DNA of 64,000 bases from contig WVZL01000048.1 of assembly GCA_011772495.1 (NCBI GenBank), positions 88,465 through 152,464 on the forward strand, given 5' to 3'. The DNA comes from Candidatus Aminicenantota bacterium. GTDB lineage: Bacteria; Acidobacteriota; Aminicenantia; Aminicenantales; Aminicenantaceae. The notes below the pieces were generated by a model. It ran no database searches. It was not told the origin of the DNA and worked only from the letters and a program-made list of their open reading frames with translations. Shown here in pieces: positions 51,325 to 59,472 of the stretch. The translations under genes and the position numbers were made by a program. Within the stretch, counting starts at the first letter, position 1, and every line of letters starts with the position of its first letter.

Positions 51325-52425
51325 TTAATCTCTAAGCTTGAATTTCTTGTCCAGCTTTTCCAGTTTCTCGACGATTCCTCCGTATTCCAGTTCACTGAAG
51401 GGAAGCATTGCCGGACCCGAGAACCCCTGCTGTCTAATGGCCGTGGCTTTTTCAGAGATCCGGTCTCTCACATGATCCCAGTAAGGATGATCAAAGACAT
51501 CGGCCGGTTCGGTCAGCTTTCCTTCTCTGACACAAAAAGCTGCTCCGGTTACAACCGGAGGGCCATCGAAGAAGGAGATGGTTGAGTTCAACTTACAGGG
51601 CATTAAAGGTCCGTTATGGCTGCCTCGCATAAAGCCGGCCACGTAGTGCCCGATATGAAAAGGAGCCAGCACTTCGCCCGTGGCCGGGAATTCTCCCTGG
51701 ACACGGACTAAAGCCACCGGGTCATCCTTTCCAGTATATTTTCCCGCGATATTGTGCAAACGAGTGGTGGAGATGGAGACGGATTGATTTCCAGTGCTTC
51801 TGGAGAAGACGCTCTCGATGACATACCTTTCGCCGTCCCGGAGTAGGGCTGCGATATCATACAGATCCTCAGGGGAGTTTAGGTCAATAACTTTATCTTT
51901 TTCTGTATGCTCGACATCGATGATGCGGAAAGTGAAACCGTCACTCATTTTCGGGCTTAGAATAAGCCCAGCACAATACATCGGATCAGCAAAAGCCAGG
52001 TAGAAAGGTAAATTGTAGCAACCAGGATCCGTTTTATCCGCAGCAAAAAAGATAAAAGGCTCGTTAGGTCGCTCCTCAAACTCCAATTCTGCAACTGCCG
52101 GGCCCATTCCCTTTATGTTTCCACTGAAGGCATCTTTCAATAGGTCCTGTCCGGCTCCGTACAGGCCTTGTTTCTTAGCAACTTCTGTGCCAGCAATAAA
52201 GGCATCCCAGGCCATCTTATGGATTTTTTCATCAAGGACGCCTCTCTCATGAGTACACAGAATCGCTATGTCATCTCCGGTGTGGCTGGTGTAGAAATCG
52301 ATGATCAAGTTCTTTCCGTTTTCCTTGACAAATTTATTAACCTCTTCGAGGAGAGCTCGGCTGGGTGTGATGTGTCCGCCAATGCTTCCTATATCTGCTT
52401 TTAGAATGCTCAGCGTAATTTTCAT
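51325..52425 (-). CDS. Fructose-1,6-bisphosphate aldolase/phosphatase (archaeal-type, class V)
   Basis: 366 aa. One protein that condenses triose phosphates to fructose-1,6-bisphosphate and then removes the 1-phosphate, making gluconeogenesis one-way. KADIGSIGGHITPS at the N-terminus, TGDDIAI and ADKTDPGCYN provide metal ligands. The aldolase site Tyr-x-x-Lys is present at Tyr230 and Lys233 (KYTGKDDP), matching Tyr229/Lys232 of characterised archaeal enzymes. MRGSHNGPLMP and FDGPPVV are conserved. Found in archaea and deep-branching, often anaerobic or thermophilic, bacteria. GGAGGAAC precedes the ATG. Confidence 0.95.
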   Translation of the reverse strand: MKITLSILKADIGSIGGHITPSRALLEEVNKFVKENGKNLIIDFYTSHTGDDIAILCTHERGVLDEKIHKMAWDAFIAGTEVAKKQGLYGAGQDLLKDAFSGNIKGMGPAVAELEFEERPNEPFIFFAADKTDPGCYNLPFYLAFADPMYCAGLILSPKMSDGFTFRIIDVEHTEKDKVIDLNSPEDLYDIAALLRDGERYVIESVFSRSTGNQSVSISTTRLHNIAGKYTGKDDPVALVRVQGEFPATGEVLAPFHIGHYVAGFMRGSHNGPLMPCKLNSTISFFDGPPVVTGAAFCVREGKLTEPADVFDHPYWDHVRDRISEKATAIRQQGFSGPAMLPFSELEYGGIVEKLEKLDKKFKLRD

Positions 52426-52458
52426 TTGTTCCTCCCATTTAAGCGTTGGTGAATAGTC

Positions 52459-52488
52459 ATTTTAGTTTTTCCGTCTTCGCCTTGTCAA
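52459..52488 (-). promoter_or_regulatory. Sigma-70-type promoter of the aldolase/phosphatase gene
   Basis: Minus strand: TTGACA (52488-52483), 18-nt spacer, TAAAAT (52464-52459), 33 nt before the ATG. Confidence 0.65.
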
Positions 52489-52693
52489 CTAAAATTGAGA
52501 TTGCCCTAGACCTCTAGCTTTGCTTGGGAGTAGAATGGCATTTTCGGCTACGATATCACCTGGTCATTTTAGGGTGGGAGATTCTGCTGGAACTGTCCCT
52601 AATCTCTACAGATGTCTCTAAAAAGGGACAGCTGAGTTTATTCCTAAAGAGTCTTTGAACCTGGCATGATTTGGCATAAATATTGCTATTATA

Positions 52694-52702
52694 TGGTATA
52701 AT
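52694..52702 (+). promoter_or_regulatory. Extended -10 promoter of the FecR-domain gene
   Basis: TGGTATAAT (TGn plus consensus TATAAT), 24 nt before the ATG. TTGGCA at 52671-52676 is 20 nt upstream, too far for a normal -35. Confidence 0.55.
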
Positions 52703-52725
52703 GAATCCGCAAAAGGAGGAGTTCG

Positions 52726-54702
52726 ATGATTAAAAAAAGGAACCAAATCTTTTTGATCTTAATCATCCTTGTCATGTCTCTTCTTCTCTGTCCTTCTCTT
52801 CTCCTTCCCAAATACCGCTATGCCCCTGAGCTGAAGGTCGACATCTATTTCGGTCATATAAGCTATTCTCAAGTCAAGTTTGATGGGAAGGACCCGGTTG
52901 TCTTTCGAGAGGGGGATCGAGTTGCCGAGGTCGCAGTGCTTAACTTTCCTCTAGCTCCGGGAGATATAATCCGCACTACTGAAAGTCGAAGGTGTGAACT
53001 GCAGTTCGATACCGGCACCATCATCAGGCTTGATCTGGAGACAGAATTAAAGATTGAGACGGTCCTCGCTCAAGGCCTCAGCTCCCGCTACAAGCTTACG
53101 AATCTTGTCCTTCAGAAAGGTCAGATCTACATCATGTATAGGAAGTATAATTCCCGGGAAATTTTCCAAGTCGTAACTCCTAACACAGCCGTGAAGTTGA
53201 GGGATAAAACGGTGGCCATGATCAAGGCCGCCGAGAACGGGAGTACAGATGTTCAGGTGAATCGAGGCAAGGCTTATGTGCTTTACGGTGTCGATGAGCG
53301 CCAAACCAAGAGGAAAGCGATCAAAAAGCTGGAAAGGCTTAGCATCTCAAAAGACCATCAGTCTGTTCCTGCAGAATACGAGCTAGCAGCTGATTTTGTA
53401 GAGTGGAATGAGTATATCAACCTGAATTTTATAGATCTTCATGAGGGAAAAAGCTATCTCCCCAAGCCCATCCAGAGACTGCCCAAAGCGGTGGTGTATT
53501 TTGCTCAATTCTATTCTAACCTCTATGGAGACTGGACCTGGGACAGTCTCTATGGCTATGTCTGGCGGCCTTTTTACAATGACCGTTATCCCTGGGGAAC
53601 CTGGACTCCCTATTACTACGGAAAGTGGAGAGAGCTGAACGGGCAGCTTTTCTGGGTCCCTGAGGAGCCTTGGGGATGGGTTCCTTATCATCTCGGCGTC
53701 TGGGTCTGGGACAAAAAACAAGGTTGGCTTTGGATTCCAGGTTCGGTCTTTGCTCCAGCTTGGGTGGCTTGGGACTTGCTGGCGGGATATTATGCCTGGA
53801 GACCCTGGATGATGCTGGACTGGTATTATCCTTATGGTTGGTATTATCCCCATGGGTATGCCTATAATTACTATTACTACCCTTATTACCAGGACACCAT
53901 TTACTGGGAACCTTACGACAGCTCCCGAGAGAAACAAGGAGAGAGCATCCTGAAGACGATTCGCAAGTCTCATCTGAAAAAACAAAAAAGCTCTCTTTAT
54001 CGGCTGACTGGTCCCGTGAAGCAGGCTTACAGGAGATTCGTCTCAGCCCTGAAGGAAGGAAACAAGAGAATCAGGGCCTCCTTTAAGAATGTACCTCAGC
54101 AATTTGTTTTCGTGGAGAAGAGAGATTTAAACGTACCGAGCATCCAGGAGAAAATCCTTAAATTCGAACAGATCGAAAAGCAGGTCGAATCTTACCGGGA
54201 TGCAAACAGAGAAACTCCCATCAAAGCTTCTCAGAATCCCTACCTGAAAGCCGTGAGCGCTTTCAAGCGGAATAGAATCATAGCTCGAATGCAAGAATTT
54301 GTAACTGCCTCCATTACCAAACAAAGGCCTGCGCTTTGGTCAGATAGAAATTATGTTTCGTTTCCAGAAGAAAAAGCAAAAAAGGTCAAACAACCTCTTT
54401 TCCCAATGCGCTTCAGAGATTGGAATCCTGATGTGAAAACAGCCCAAAGATTGGGAGTCAAAATAAAATACTCGAGCCTAACCAACGAAGTCCAGTGTCC
54501 TGCTTTAGGTCTATCATCTCGAAACGTGGCTGTCTCAAGGGTAGGATCCATCTCGAGGGGCTTTTATTCATCCGGGAGTTCTTCTTCTGGATCATCCTCT
54601 TCCTCTGGCGGCTCTAGCGGAAGCAGTAGAACCGGTTCTGCAAGCTCTGCGGCCAGTTCCGGCTCGAGCAGTTCCAAGAGCGGAAGCGGGAACAAAAAAT
54701 AA
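52726..54702 (+). CDS. Exported FecR-domain protein with Trp/Tyr-rich DUF6600-like region and Ser/Gly tail
   Basis: 658 aa; strong ribosome site AAAAGGAGGAG. Signal peptide (FLILIILVMSLLLCPSLLL). A FecR-like domain (about residues 60-200: GDIIRTTESRRCELQFDTGTI, RGKAYVLYGV). Then about 140 residues extremely rich in Trp, Tyr and Pro (GYVWRPFYND, RYPWGTWTPYYYGKW, PEEPWGWVPYHLG, GSVFAPAWVAW), matching the DUF6600 pattern. A basic helical region follows, and the last 45 residues are nearly all Ser and Gly. FecR domains pass signals or bind ligands in the periplasm; no FecI partner adjoins, although an ECF sigma operon lies 1.5 kb away. Confidence 0.8.
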   Translation: MIKKRNQIFLILIILVMSLLLCPSLLLPKYRYAPELKVDIYFGHISYSQVKFDGKDPVVFREGDRVAEVAVLNFPLAPGDIIRTTESRRCELQFDTGTIIRLDLETELKIETVLAQGLSSRYKLTNLVLQKGQIYIMYRKYNSREIFQVVTPNTAVKLRDKTVAMIKAAENGSTDVQVNRGKAYVLYGVDERQTKRKAIKKLERLSISKDHQSVPAEYELAADFVEWNEYINLNFIDLHEGKSYLPKPIQRLPKAVVYFAQFYSNLYGDWTWDSLYGYVWRPFYNDRYPWGTWTPYYYGKWRELNGQLFWVPEEPWGWVPYHLGVWVWDKKQGWLWIPGSVFAPAWVAWDLLAGYYAWRPWMMLDWYYPYGWYYPHGYAYNYYYYPYYQDTIYWEPYDSSREKQGESILKTIRKSHLKKQKSSLYRLTGPVKQAYRRFVSALKEGNKRIRASFKNVPQQFVFVEKRDLNVPSIQEKILKFEQIEKQVESYRDANRETPIKASQNPYLKAVSAFKRNRIIARMQEFVTASITKQRPALWSDRNYVSFPEEKAKKVKQPLFPMRFRDWNPDVKTAQRLGVKIKYSSLTNEVQCPALGLSSRNVAVSRVGSISRGFYSSGSSSSGSSSSSGGSSGSSRTGSASSAASSGSSSSKSGSGNKK

Positions 54703-54711
54703 GAGGGAAGG

Positions 54712-55986
54712 TTAGGGAAGAAGACTCGAGAATAAGATCACCGGAACCTTAAGGCAGAGTATATATTTTTCGGCTTCTTTCCTGAAATCTTCAAGGAATT
54801 CTTTTCTGAGCGGCCTTACAGGCTTAAACCGCCAGGCAAGGGGATTGATGTATTTTCCTCTGTATTTGATTCTGTAATCGAGATGGGGACCGGTTGACTC
54901 TCCTGAAGAGCCCACATAGCCGATAATCTGCCCGCTTTTGACCTTGGCTCCTTTCCTGATACCTCGGCCATAATTCCTGAGATGCAGATAGAGGGTTTCA
55001 TAGTCATTCCGGTGGCGTATCGTCACCATCCGTCCAGAAGCCCCTCTCCGTCCGACAAGAATAACCGTTCCATCAGCAGTCGCCTGGACCGGAGTCCCTA
55101 CTCGAGCGGCATAGTCGACTCCATAATGAGGTCGGTAGACTTTGCGGATGGGATGGAGGCGGTTGAAGCTGAACCGGGAAGTGATCCGTGCAAACTTGAT
55201 AGGAGACTTCAGGAATTCTTTCCTTAGAGAGTTGCCCTCCAGGTCGAAATAATCTGACTCTTTTGTATCCGGGTAGGAGTACCGGAAGGCTTGAAAGGGT
55301 TTTCCTTGATTGATGAATTCTGCGGCTTGAATATTCCTGTAGCCGATGAATTTGTTCTCGAGATATTTCTTTTCGAAAACAATCTTAAAAGTGTCCCCTT
55401 GACGAAGGTCGGTGTAAAAATCAATATCCCAGGCAAAGAGTTCAGCCAGGGCTAAGGCCAGATAATCTCCTTCGCCCTGCTCGTTGACAGCCGTGATGAG
55501 ATTATCGTCGATGAGGCCGAAGACCATCTTCACCCTGATCTCATAGGGAATTTTTTTGATCTCCCCTTTAAATTTACCTTCTTCTCTTCTGAGCTGAAGA
55601 AAACTCATCTCGTCAATATCATATTCCAGGCTTATGACCTTCCCATCCGGAGTCTGAAAAACCCGGAATTCCTGGCCAGCTTTAATTTTAGCCAGGTCAT
55701 AAACGGGTTTTGTTTCCTCTCTCAATTGATAGATTTCAGGGGGTGAGAAATCGTGTTGGGTCAGAATATCACTCATAGACATTCCTTTACGAATAGTGTA
55801 CCTGGATTCTTCAAGAAGAGGGGTGGCAGTCTTTTCTGAGGATGTGGGCTCTTTCTCTTCGGGAGGAGGCTCTCCTTTGTGGAGAATGTTCAGGACAATG
55901 AAGAGGAATAAAATAAAGGAAAAGACGAAGAGTAGATAAAGGCGGCGGGACTTTTTTCGCCTCTTAACCGCCATCCTGTATTTCAT
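54712..55986 (-). CDS. M23 (LytM) family murein hydrolase with membrane anchor
   Basis: About 424 aa from ATG 55986 (ATG 55974 also possible). A longer frame to GTG 56028 would start inside the promoter spacer. Short basic N-terminus, one membrane helix (LYLLFVFSFILFLFIVLN), then a LysM/OapA-like domain (YTIRKGMSMSDIL) and an intermediate MepM-like domain. The C-terminal LytM domain has HYGVDYAA, LYLHLRNYG and TGPHLDYRI, giving the H-x3-D and H-x-H zinc ligands, with Asp in place of the usual second His of HLHYE-type ends. Probably a DD-endopeptidase of growing peptidoglycan. Confidence 0.87.
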   Translation of the reverse strand: MKYRMAVKRRKKSRRLYLLFVFSFILFLFIVLNILHKGEPPPEEKEPTSSEKTATPLLEESRYTIRKGMSMSDILTQHDFSPPEIYQLREETKPVYDLAKIKAGQEFRVFQTPDGKVISLEYDIDEMSFLQLRREEGKFKGEIKKIPYEIRVKMVFGLIDDNLITAVNEQGEGDYLALALAELFAWDIDFYTDLRQGDTFKIVFEKKYLENKFIGYRNIQAAEFINQGKPFQAFRYSYPDTKESDYFDLEGNSLRKEFLKSPIKFARITSRFSFNRLHPIRKVYRPHYGVDYAARVGTPVQATADGTVILVGRRGASGRMVTIRHRNDYETLYLHLRNYGRGIRKGAKVKSGQIIGYVGSSGESTGPHLDYRIKYRGKYINPLAWRFKPVRPLRKEFLEDFRKEAEKYILCLKVPVILFSSLLP

Positions 55987-56006
55987 ATCACTGCAAAACT
56001 GAGAAA

Positions 56007-56035
56007 AAAATAAAAAATTCGTTCCCACTTGTCAA
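56007..56035 (-). promoter_or_regulatory. Sigma-70-type promoter of the M23 peptidase gene
   Basis: Minus strand: TTGACA (56035-56030), 17-nt spacer, TATTTT (56012-56007). Transcription would start near 56000, about 14 nt before ATG 55986. Confidence 0.55.
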
Positions 56036-56069
56036 ATAAAAACATGCAAAAACCAGAAAAAACGAGATC

Positions 56070-56141
56070 AGGTCTTGAATTTTAGTATTTAATAAAGACT
56101 ATAGGTCAGTATTTCCCTGTAATGTTGAAAGTCAAGACCTG
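56070..56141. repeat. 10-bp inverted repeat in divergent regulatory gap
   Basis: CAGGTCTTGA (56070-56079) and TCAAGACCTG (56132-56141) are perfect inverse copies 52 nt apart, in the gap between the M23 gene and the sigma-factor gene. Could be a pair of operator half-sites or the stem of a leader structure. Confidence 0.6.
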
Positions 56142-56203
56142 AACCAAGAGCGATGCCATAAAGTTCTTAACATTTTTAAGGAAAAGAAAGTATATTAAGG
56201 TGG

Positions 56204-56764
56204 ATGAAGAGTGAAGAGGAATTGGTAGAGGAGTCACTCAACGGAAATCATGCTTCCTTTGAGCTTCTTCTTCGCCCTTACCGGCAGGGAATCCTCAACA
56301 TGGCTGTAAGAATGACAGGAAATACAGAAGATGCCAAAGAAGTCTGCCAGGAGGCCATCATAAAAGTCTATAAATACCTCAAGAATTTCAGAAAAGGGCA
56401 GAGCTTTCGCAACTGGTTTCTAAAAATACTGGTGAACTCTTCCTATGATTTTTTAAGAAAGAGGAAGAAATCCGCCGAAATCATAGAACGTCAGATGAAT
56501 ATGGGTCTTCCGAGAAATTCAGATGTGGAGCAGAAATTTCTGCAGAGCGAGATAAGAGAGAAAATCCAGGTTTGCCTTCAAGACTTGACGCCAAAAGAAA
56601 AGAGTACCTTCCTTCTTCGAGACCAAGAGGGCTATTCCATCCAGGAAACTTCGGAAGTTCTCGGTGTTTCCACAGGAAGTGTTCGGACTCATCTCTCTCG
56701 GGCTAGGAGAAAAATCAGGAGGAGATTTCAGAAAATATGCGAAAACAAGGAGGTAAGAGCGTGA
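56204..56764 (+). CDS. ECF-type RNA polymerase sigma factor
   Basis: 186 aa. Sigma region 2 runs from about residue 25 to 90 (NTEDAKEVCQEAIIKVYKYL, SFRNWFLKILVNSSYDFLRK); region 4 from about 120 to 175 (LTPKEKSTFLLRDQEGYSIQ, STGSVRTHLSRARRKI). No other regions, so an ECF factor. AAGGTGG precedes the ATG. Its stop overlaps the anti-sigma GTG, coupling the two. Group cannot be fixed from sequence alone. Confidence 0.92.
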   Translation: MKSEEELVEESLNGNHASFELLLRPYRQGILNMAVRMTGNTEDAKEVCQEAIIKVYKYLKNFRKGQSFRNWFLKILVNSSYDFLRKRKKSAEIIERQMNMGLPRNSDVEQKFLQSEIREKIQVCLQDLTPKEKSTFLLRDQEGYSIQETSEVLGVSTGSVRTHLSRARRKIRRRFQKICENKEVRA

Positions 56765-57252
56765 AATGTAAAAAAGTCTGTCGCTTACTCCCTCTTCTGG
56801 CAGGTTCTGATCTTCCGGCCCGAGTGAACGAAGAGACCAAGGCTCACCTCCATACTTGTCCTAGCTGCCAGAAGGAATATGAATCTTATCTCTTGTCTTT
56901 CCGAAAGACAAAAGAATGGCTGGAGAGAGGTCAAGAAGACTTGCCGGAAGAAGAATGGCAGGGCTTGATTCAACAGGCTCTCCAAGTAGAAGAATTTGCT
57001 CCCTCATTCCGTCCCCGTTGGCGGTTTAGGAGAGCCTGGGCTTATGCCCTTATGGCCGGAGCTGTCCTCATTCTTTCTTTATTTATACTTAGACCTGCTA
57101 TTTTCCGAGATAAGACAGGCTGGGGAGCAAAGGAAGAAGCGGACCTGACAATACAGCAGGAGTCGATTTCAATGACTATGGTTTCTCAAGAAACTGGACT
57201 GAAAATTGTCTGGTTTTTCAATAAAAACTTCGAATTGAAGGAGGAGAGATGA
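56761..57252 (+). CDS. Zinc-finger anti-sigma factor, single membrane span
   Basis: 163 aa from GTG 56761, chosen because AAGGAGG lies 5 nt upstream and GTGA overlaps the sigma stop. The N-terminal domain carries HLHTCPSC, the H-x3-C-x2-C zinc motif of ZAS anti-sigma factors, with an earlier Cys at CKKVC. One membrane helix (YALMAGAVLILSLFIL) near residue 105, then about 45 periplasmic residues. It probably holds the sigma factor inactive until an envelope signal. Confidence 0.88.
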   Translation: MKCKKVCRLLPLLAGSDLPARVNEETKAHLHTCPSCQKEYESYLLSFRKTKEWLERGQEDLPEEEWQGLIQQALQVEEFAPSFRPRWRFRRAWAYALMAGAVLILSLFILRPAIFRDKTGWGAKEEADLTIQQESISMTMVSQETGLKIVWFFNKNFELKEER

Positions 57253-57962
57253 AAAAATTAGCCATTATTTCTTTAGCCGCATTTCTTTTGATAGGAATGA
57301 GCGGGAGTCTTTACTCAGAGACCGAAGAATCCGAAACGAAAAAGGCGATAGTGACTGTTAAATATATAGACGCCCATATAGCCTATGATACACTGCAAAA
57401 GTTCACTAGCCGCAGAGGGAGAATACATTTTGTAAGGCATGAGAATAAGCTCATCATTGAAGACACTCCTGAAGTTGTCGATAAAATTCTTTCCATACTT
57501 AAAGAGATCGATATCAAACCGGTGAATATGCAGTTTAACGTCGAGCTTATCTTAGGGACTACCTCTCCAATGGCAGATTTGGATGAGATGCTGAAGTCTG
57601 ATCCTGTAATTAAGGAGCTGCAGAATCTATTGAAATACAACACCTTCAAAAGAGTAGATTCCACTCTTATCAAGATTCAGAATAACCAAATTTCCCGCCA
57701 GAGAATCGGCAGAGAAGATGTAAACCTCAGGCTTCAGATTCGACCTCGTTATATCAAAGAGGAAAAAGTCGATACCTTCCAGGTCGACTTAGAGCTGAGA
57801 CAAGTACTGGGCATTAATAACGAGGGAAAGGAGATAACGAATGTCCTTATCGAAACCATGCTCACCATAAAGAGTGGTGAGAGAACCGTGGTTGGTGTTT
57901 CCAAGCTCGATGGTGGAAACAAAGCTCTTATCCTTATTGTCTCTGGAAAAGTCATAGGATAA
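57249..57962 (+). CDS. Exported secretin-like protein without pore domain
   Basis: 237 aa, overlapping the anti-sigma stop (ATGA). Signal peptide KKLAIISLAAFLLIGMSGSL. Residues ~35-90 form a secretin N-type repeat (VTVKYIDAHIAYDTLQKF, NKLIIEDTPEVVDKIL, KEIDI), and the end (TMLTIKSGERTVVGVSK, KALILIVSG) resembles the start and close of the secretin beta domain, but the region between is far too short for a full secretin barrel (families usually exceed 400 aa). Likely a periplasmic subunit or sensor in the sigma/anti-sigma pathway. Function inferred only from context. Confidence 0.75.
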   Translation: MKKLAIISLAAFLLIGMSGSLYSETEESETKKAIVTVKYIDAHIAYDTLQKFTSRRGRIHFVRHENKLIIEDTPEVVDKILSILKEIDIKPVNMQFNVELILGTTSPMADLDEMLKSDPVIKELQNLLKYNTFKRVDSTLIKIQNNQISRQRIGREDVNLRLQIRPRYIKEEKVDTFQVDLELRQVLGINNEGKEITNVLIETMLTIKSGERTVVGVSKLDGGNKALILIVSGKVIG

Positions 57963-57969
57963 GAAAAAA

Positions 57970-57999
57970 GCCCCGTGAGTTAGATGTCTCACGGGGCTC
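57970..57999 (-). terminator. Strong rho-independent terminator (minus-strand direction, probably bidirectional)
   Basis: AGCCCCGTGAG (57970-57980) pairs perfectly with CTCACGGGGCT (57989-57999) over 11 bp with an 8-nt loop. Read on the minus strand it is followed by TTTTTTCTTA, so it ends transcripts from the symporter gene. On the plus strand the following sequence is CCTCTTGTTT, less T-rich, so it can also stop the sigma-operon mRNA. Confidence 0.9.
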
Positions 58000-58078
58000 C
58001 TCTTGTTTATCCGGGTTCAGGAATATCTCTCCGAGCGTGAGGAGAGATTTTTTTCTAGCCTAATGTCCTCCGGAATTT

Positions 58079-59470
58079 TTAGGTTTTATTGATGCCTCCT
58101 GGAATGAAACCTTCTTTTCTCAGGCTGTCGATTTTGCTTAAATAGCTTTTCACAGACCGCATGGCCAATCCAGCTAGCCCCATCAGGCCAATCAAATTGG
58201 TGAATGCCATCATCCCGTTAAAGACATCTCCGATAGACCAGGCTTCTTCAACCTTCATTACGGCTCCGATGAAGATAACGAGGCAGAAAATCCAGCGGAA
58301 GGGGCGCTTTATCCAGACTCCGAGAAGATAACTGAAGGAAATTTCTCCATAATAAGGGACCGCGATCAGACTGGAGTAGCCGAAAAGGAAAGAGCTGGCC
58401 ATGACGATTAAACCTCCAATCCTGGGCAGAGCGGTATTAAAGGCAGCCGCGGTCATCTCGGTGCTGGTCCCTGTTGTCCAAGCCCCGGTGACCAGGACCG
58501 ATAGAGCCGTCAGAGTGCAGATGACCAGCGTATCAAAAAAGACATCCAGAGAGGCAATGAGCCCTTGCCTCACTGGCTCGCTGGTCTTGGCTGAAGCATG
58601 AAAAACAGCCGCTGTTCCTGTGCCGGCTTCATTGGAGTAAGCTCCTCTGGAAAGGCCGTATCGTACCGCCCGCAGCACTGTCATCCCAGCGACCCCTCCA
58701 GCTATAGCAGAGGGTTTGAAAGCTCCGACGAAAATCAGATAAAAAGCATGGGGAAGACGGGAAGAAAAGACTATGATGGTGAATAAAGCACCAAAAAAAT
58801 ACAAAAAAACCATGATCGGGCTTAAGAATTCTGTCACCCTGGCAATGGATTTGATCCCTCCGATGATGACCAGCCAGGTCAGCAAGGCCAGTCCCAGTCC
58901 AGAGACCCAGGGCTCGATTCCTAGCTGTGTTTTTAAAGCTAGGGCAATAGAATTAGACTGAATAGTCGTCGTCGCAAAAAGAGGCTTGCATCCCATGAAA
59001 AAGGCAAACAGCCCAGCCAGCCATGGAAGATGCAGCCCTTCCTTTATATAGTACATAGGACCCCCAGCTATTGTTCCGTCTGGAGAGGTTATTTTAAATT
59101 TCTGGCCCAAGACAGCCTCAGCCAGTTTGGTAGCCATGCCAAAAAATGCAGACAGCCACATCCAGAAGACAGCTCCTGGGCCACCCATGGCAATGGCAGT
59201 ACAAACTCCAGCAATGTTCCCGTTTCCGATAACAGCGGCCAGGGAAGTGGTTAGGGCTTGGAAGGGAGTGATGTCTCCCTTTCTCTCTTCCCTGCTCTCT
59301 CCGTATTCCTTCTTTCCGAGAAGAAAACGGAAGGAGAGTCCTAGGCGTCGTATTTGAACGAACTTAAGACCGATGGTGAAGAGCAGTCCTACTCCGAGGA
59401 GCAGGATAGCCGTTTGAGGCCCCCAGACGATAGAGGCAAGGAAGCGAAGGGAGCTCTCGAAGATATCCAT
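58079..59470 (-). CDS. Sodium:alanine symporter (AGCS family)
   Basis: 463 aa, polytopic (about 11 helices). LTTSLAAVIGNGNIAGVCTA around residue 75, MGGPGAVFWMWLSAFFGMATK and GGPMYYIKEGL are AGCS hallmarks. GLSRGAYSNEAGTGTAAVFHA is the family's substrate/ion region. It imports alanine or glycine with Na+. The gene starts 3 nt after the DUF3800 stop. Confidence 0.94.
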   Translation of the reverse strand: MDIFESSLRFLASIVWGPQTAILLLGVGLLFTIGLKFVQIRRLGLSFRFLLGKKEYGESREERKGDITPFQALTTSLAAVIGNGNIAGVCTAIAMGGPGAVFWMWLSAFFGMATKLAEAVLGQKFKITSPDGTIAGGPMYYIKEGLHLPWLAGLFAFFMGCKPLFATTTIQSNSIALALKTQLGIEPWVSGLGLALLTWLVIIGGIKSIARVTEFLSPIMVFLYFFGALFTIIVFSSRLPHAFYLIFVGAFKPSAIAGGVAGMTVLRAVRYGLSRGAYSNEAGTGTAAVFHASAKTSEPVRQGLIASLDVFFDTLVICTLTALSVLVTGAWTTGTSTEMTAAAFNTALPRIGGLIVMASSFLFGYSSLIAVPYYGEISFSYLLGVWIKRPFRWIFCLVIFIGAVMKVEEAWSIGDVFNGMMAFTNLIGLMGLAGLAMRSVKSYLSKIDSLRKEGFIPGGINKT

Positions 59471-59472
59471 GG

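Larger units (their letters stand above)
52426..52725. other. 300-nt divergent intergenic region
   Basis: Between the divergent aldolase/phosphatase and FecR-domain genes. It holds both their promoters and an 8-bp inverted repeat CTGTCCCT (52593-52600) / AGGGACAG (52624-52631). No gene seen. Confidence 0.55.

Noticed and set aside
53383-53985. 200-aa minus-strand frame rich in Ile, Pro and Val
   Set aside because: It is the complement of the Trp/Tyr-rich block of the FecR-domain protein; the biased composition explains the open frame.
55987-56028. GTG 56028 as start of the M23 peptidase
   Set aside because: It lies between the -35 and -10 of the best promoter, so it would not be in the mRNA.
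56167-56196. TTAACA-N18-TATATT as promoter of the ECF sigma gene
   Set aside because: The -10 is only 7 nt before the ATG and the ribosome site lies between them, so transcription from here would lack it.
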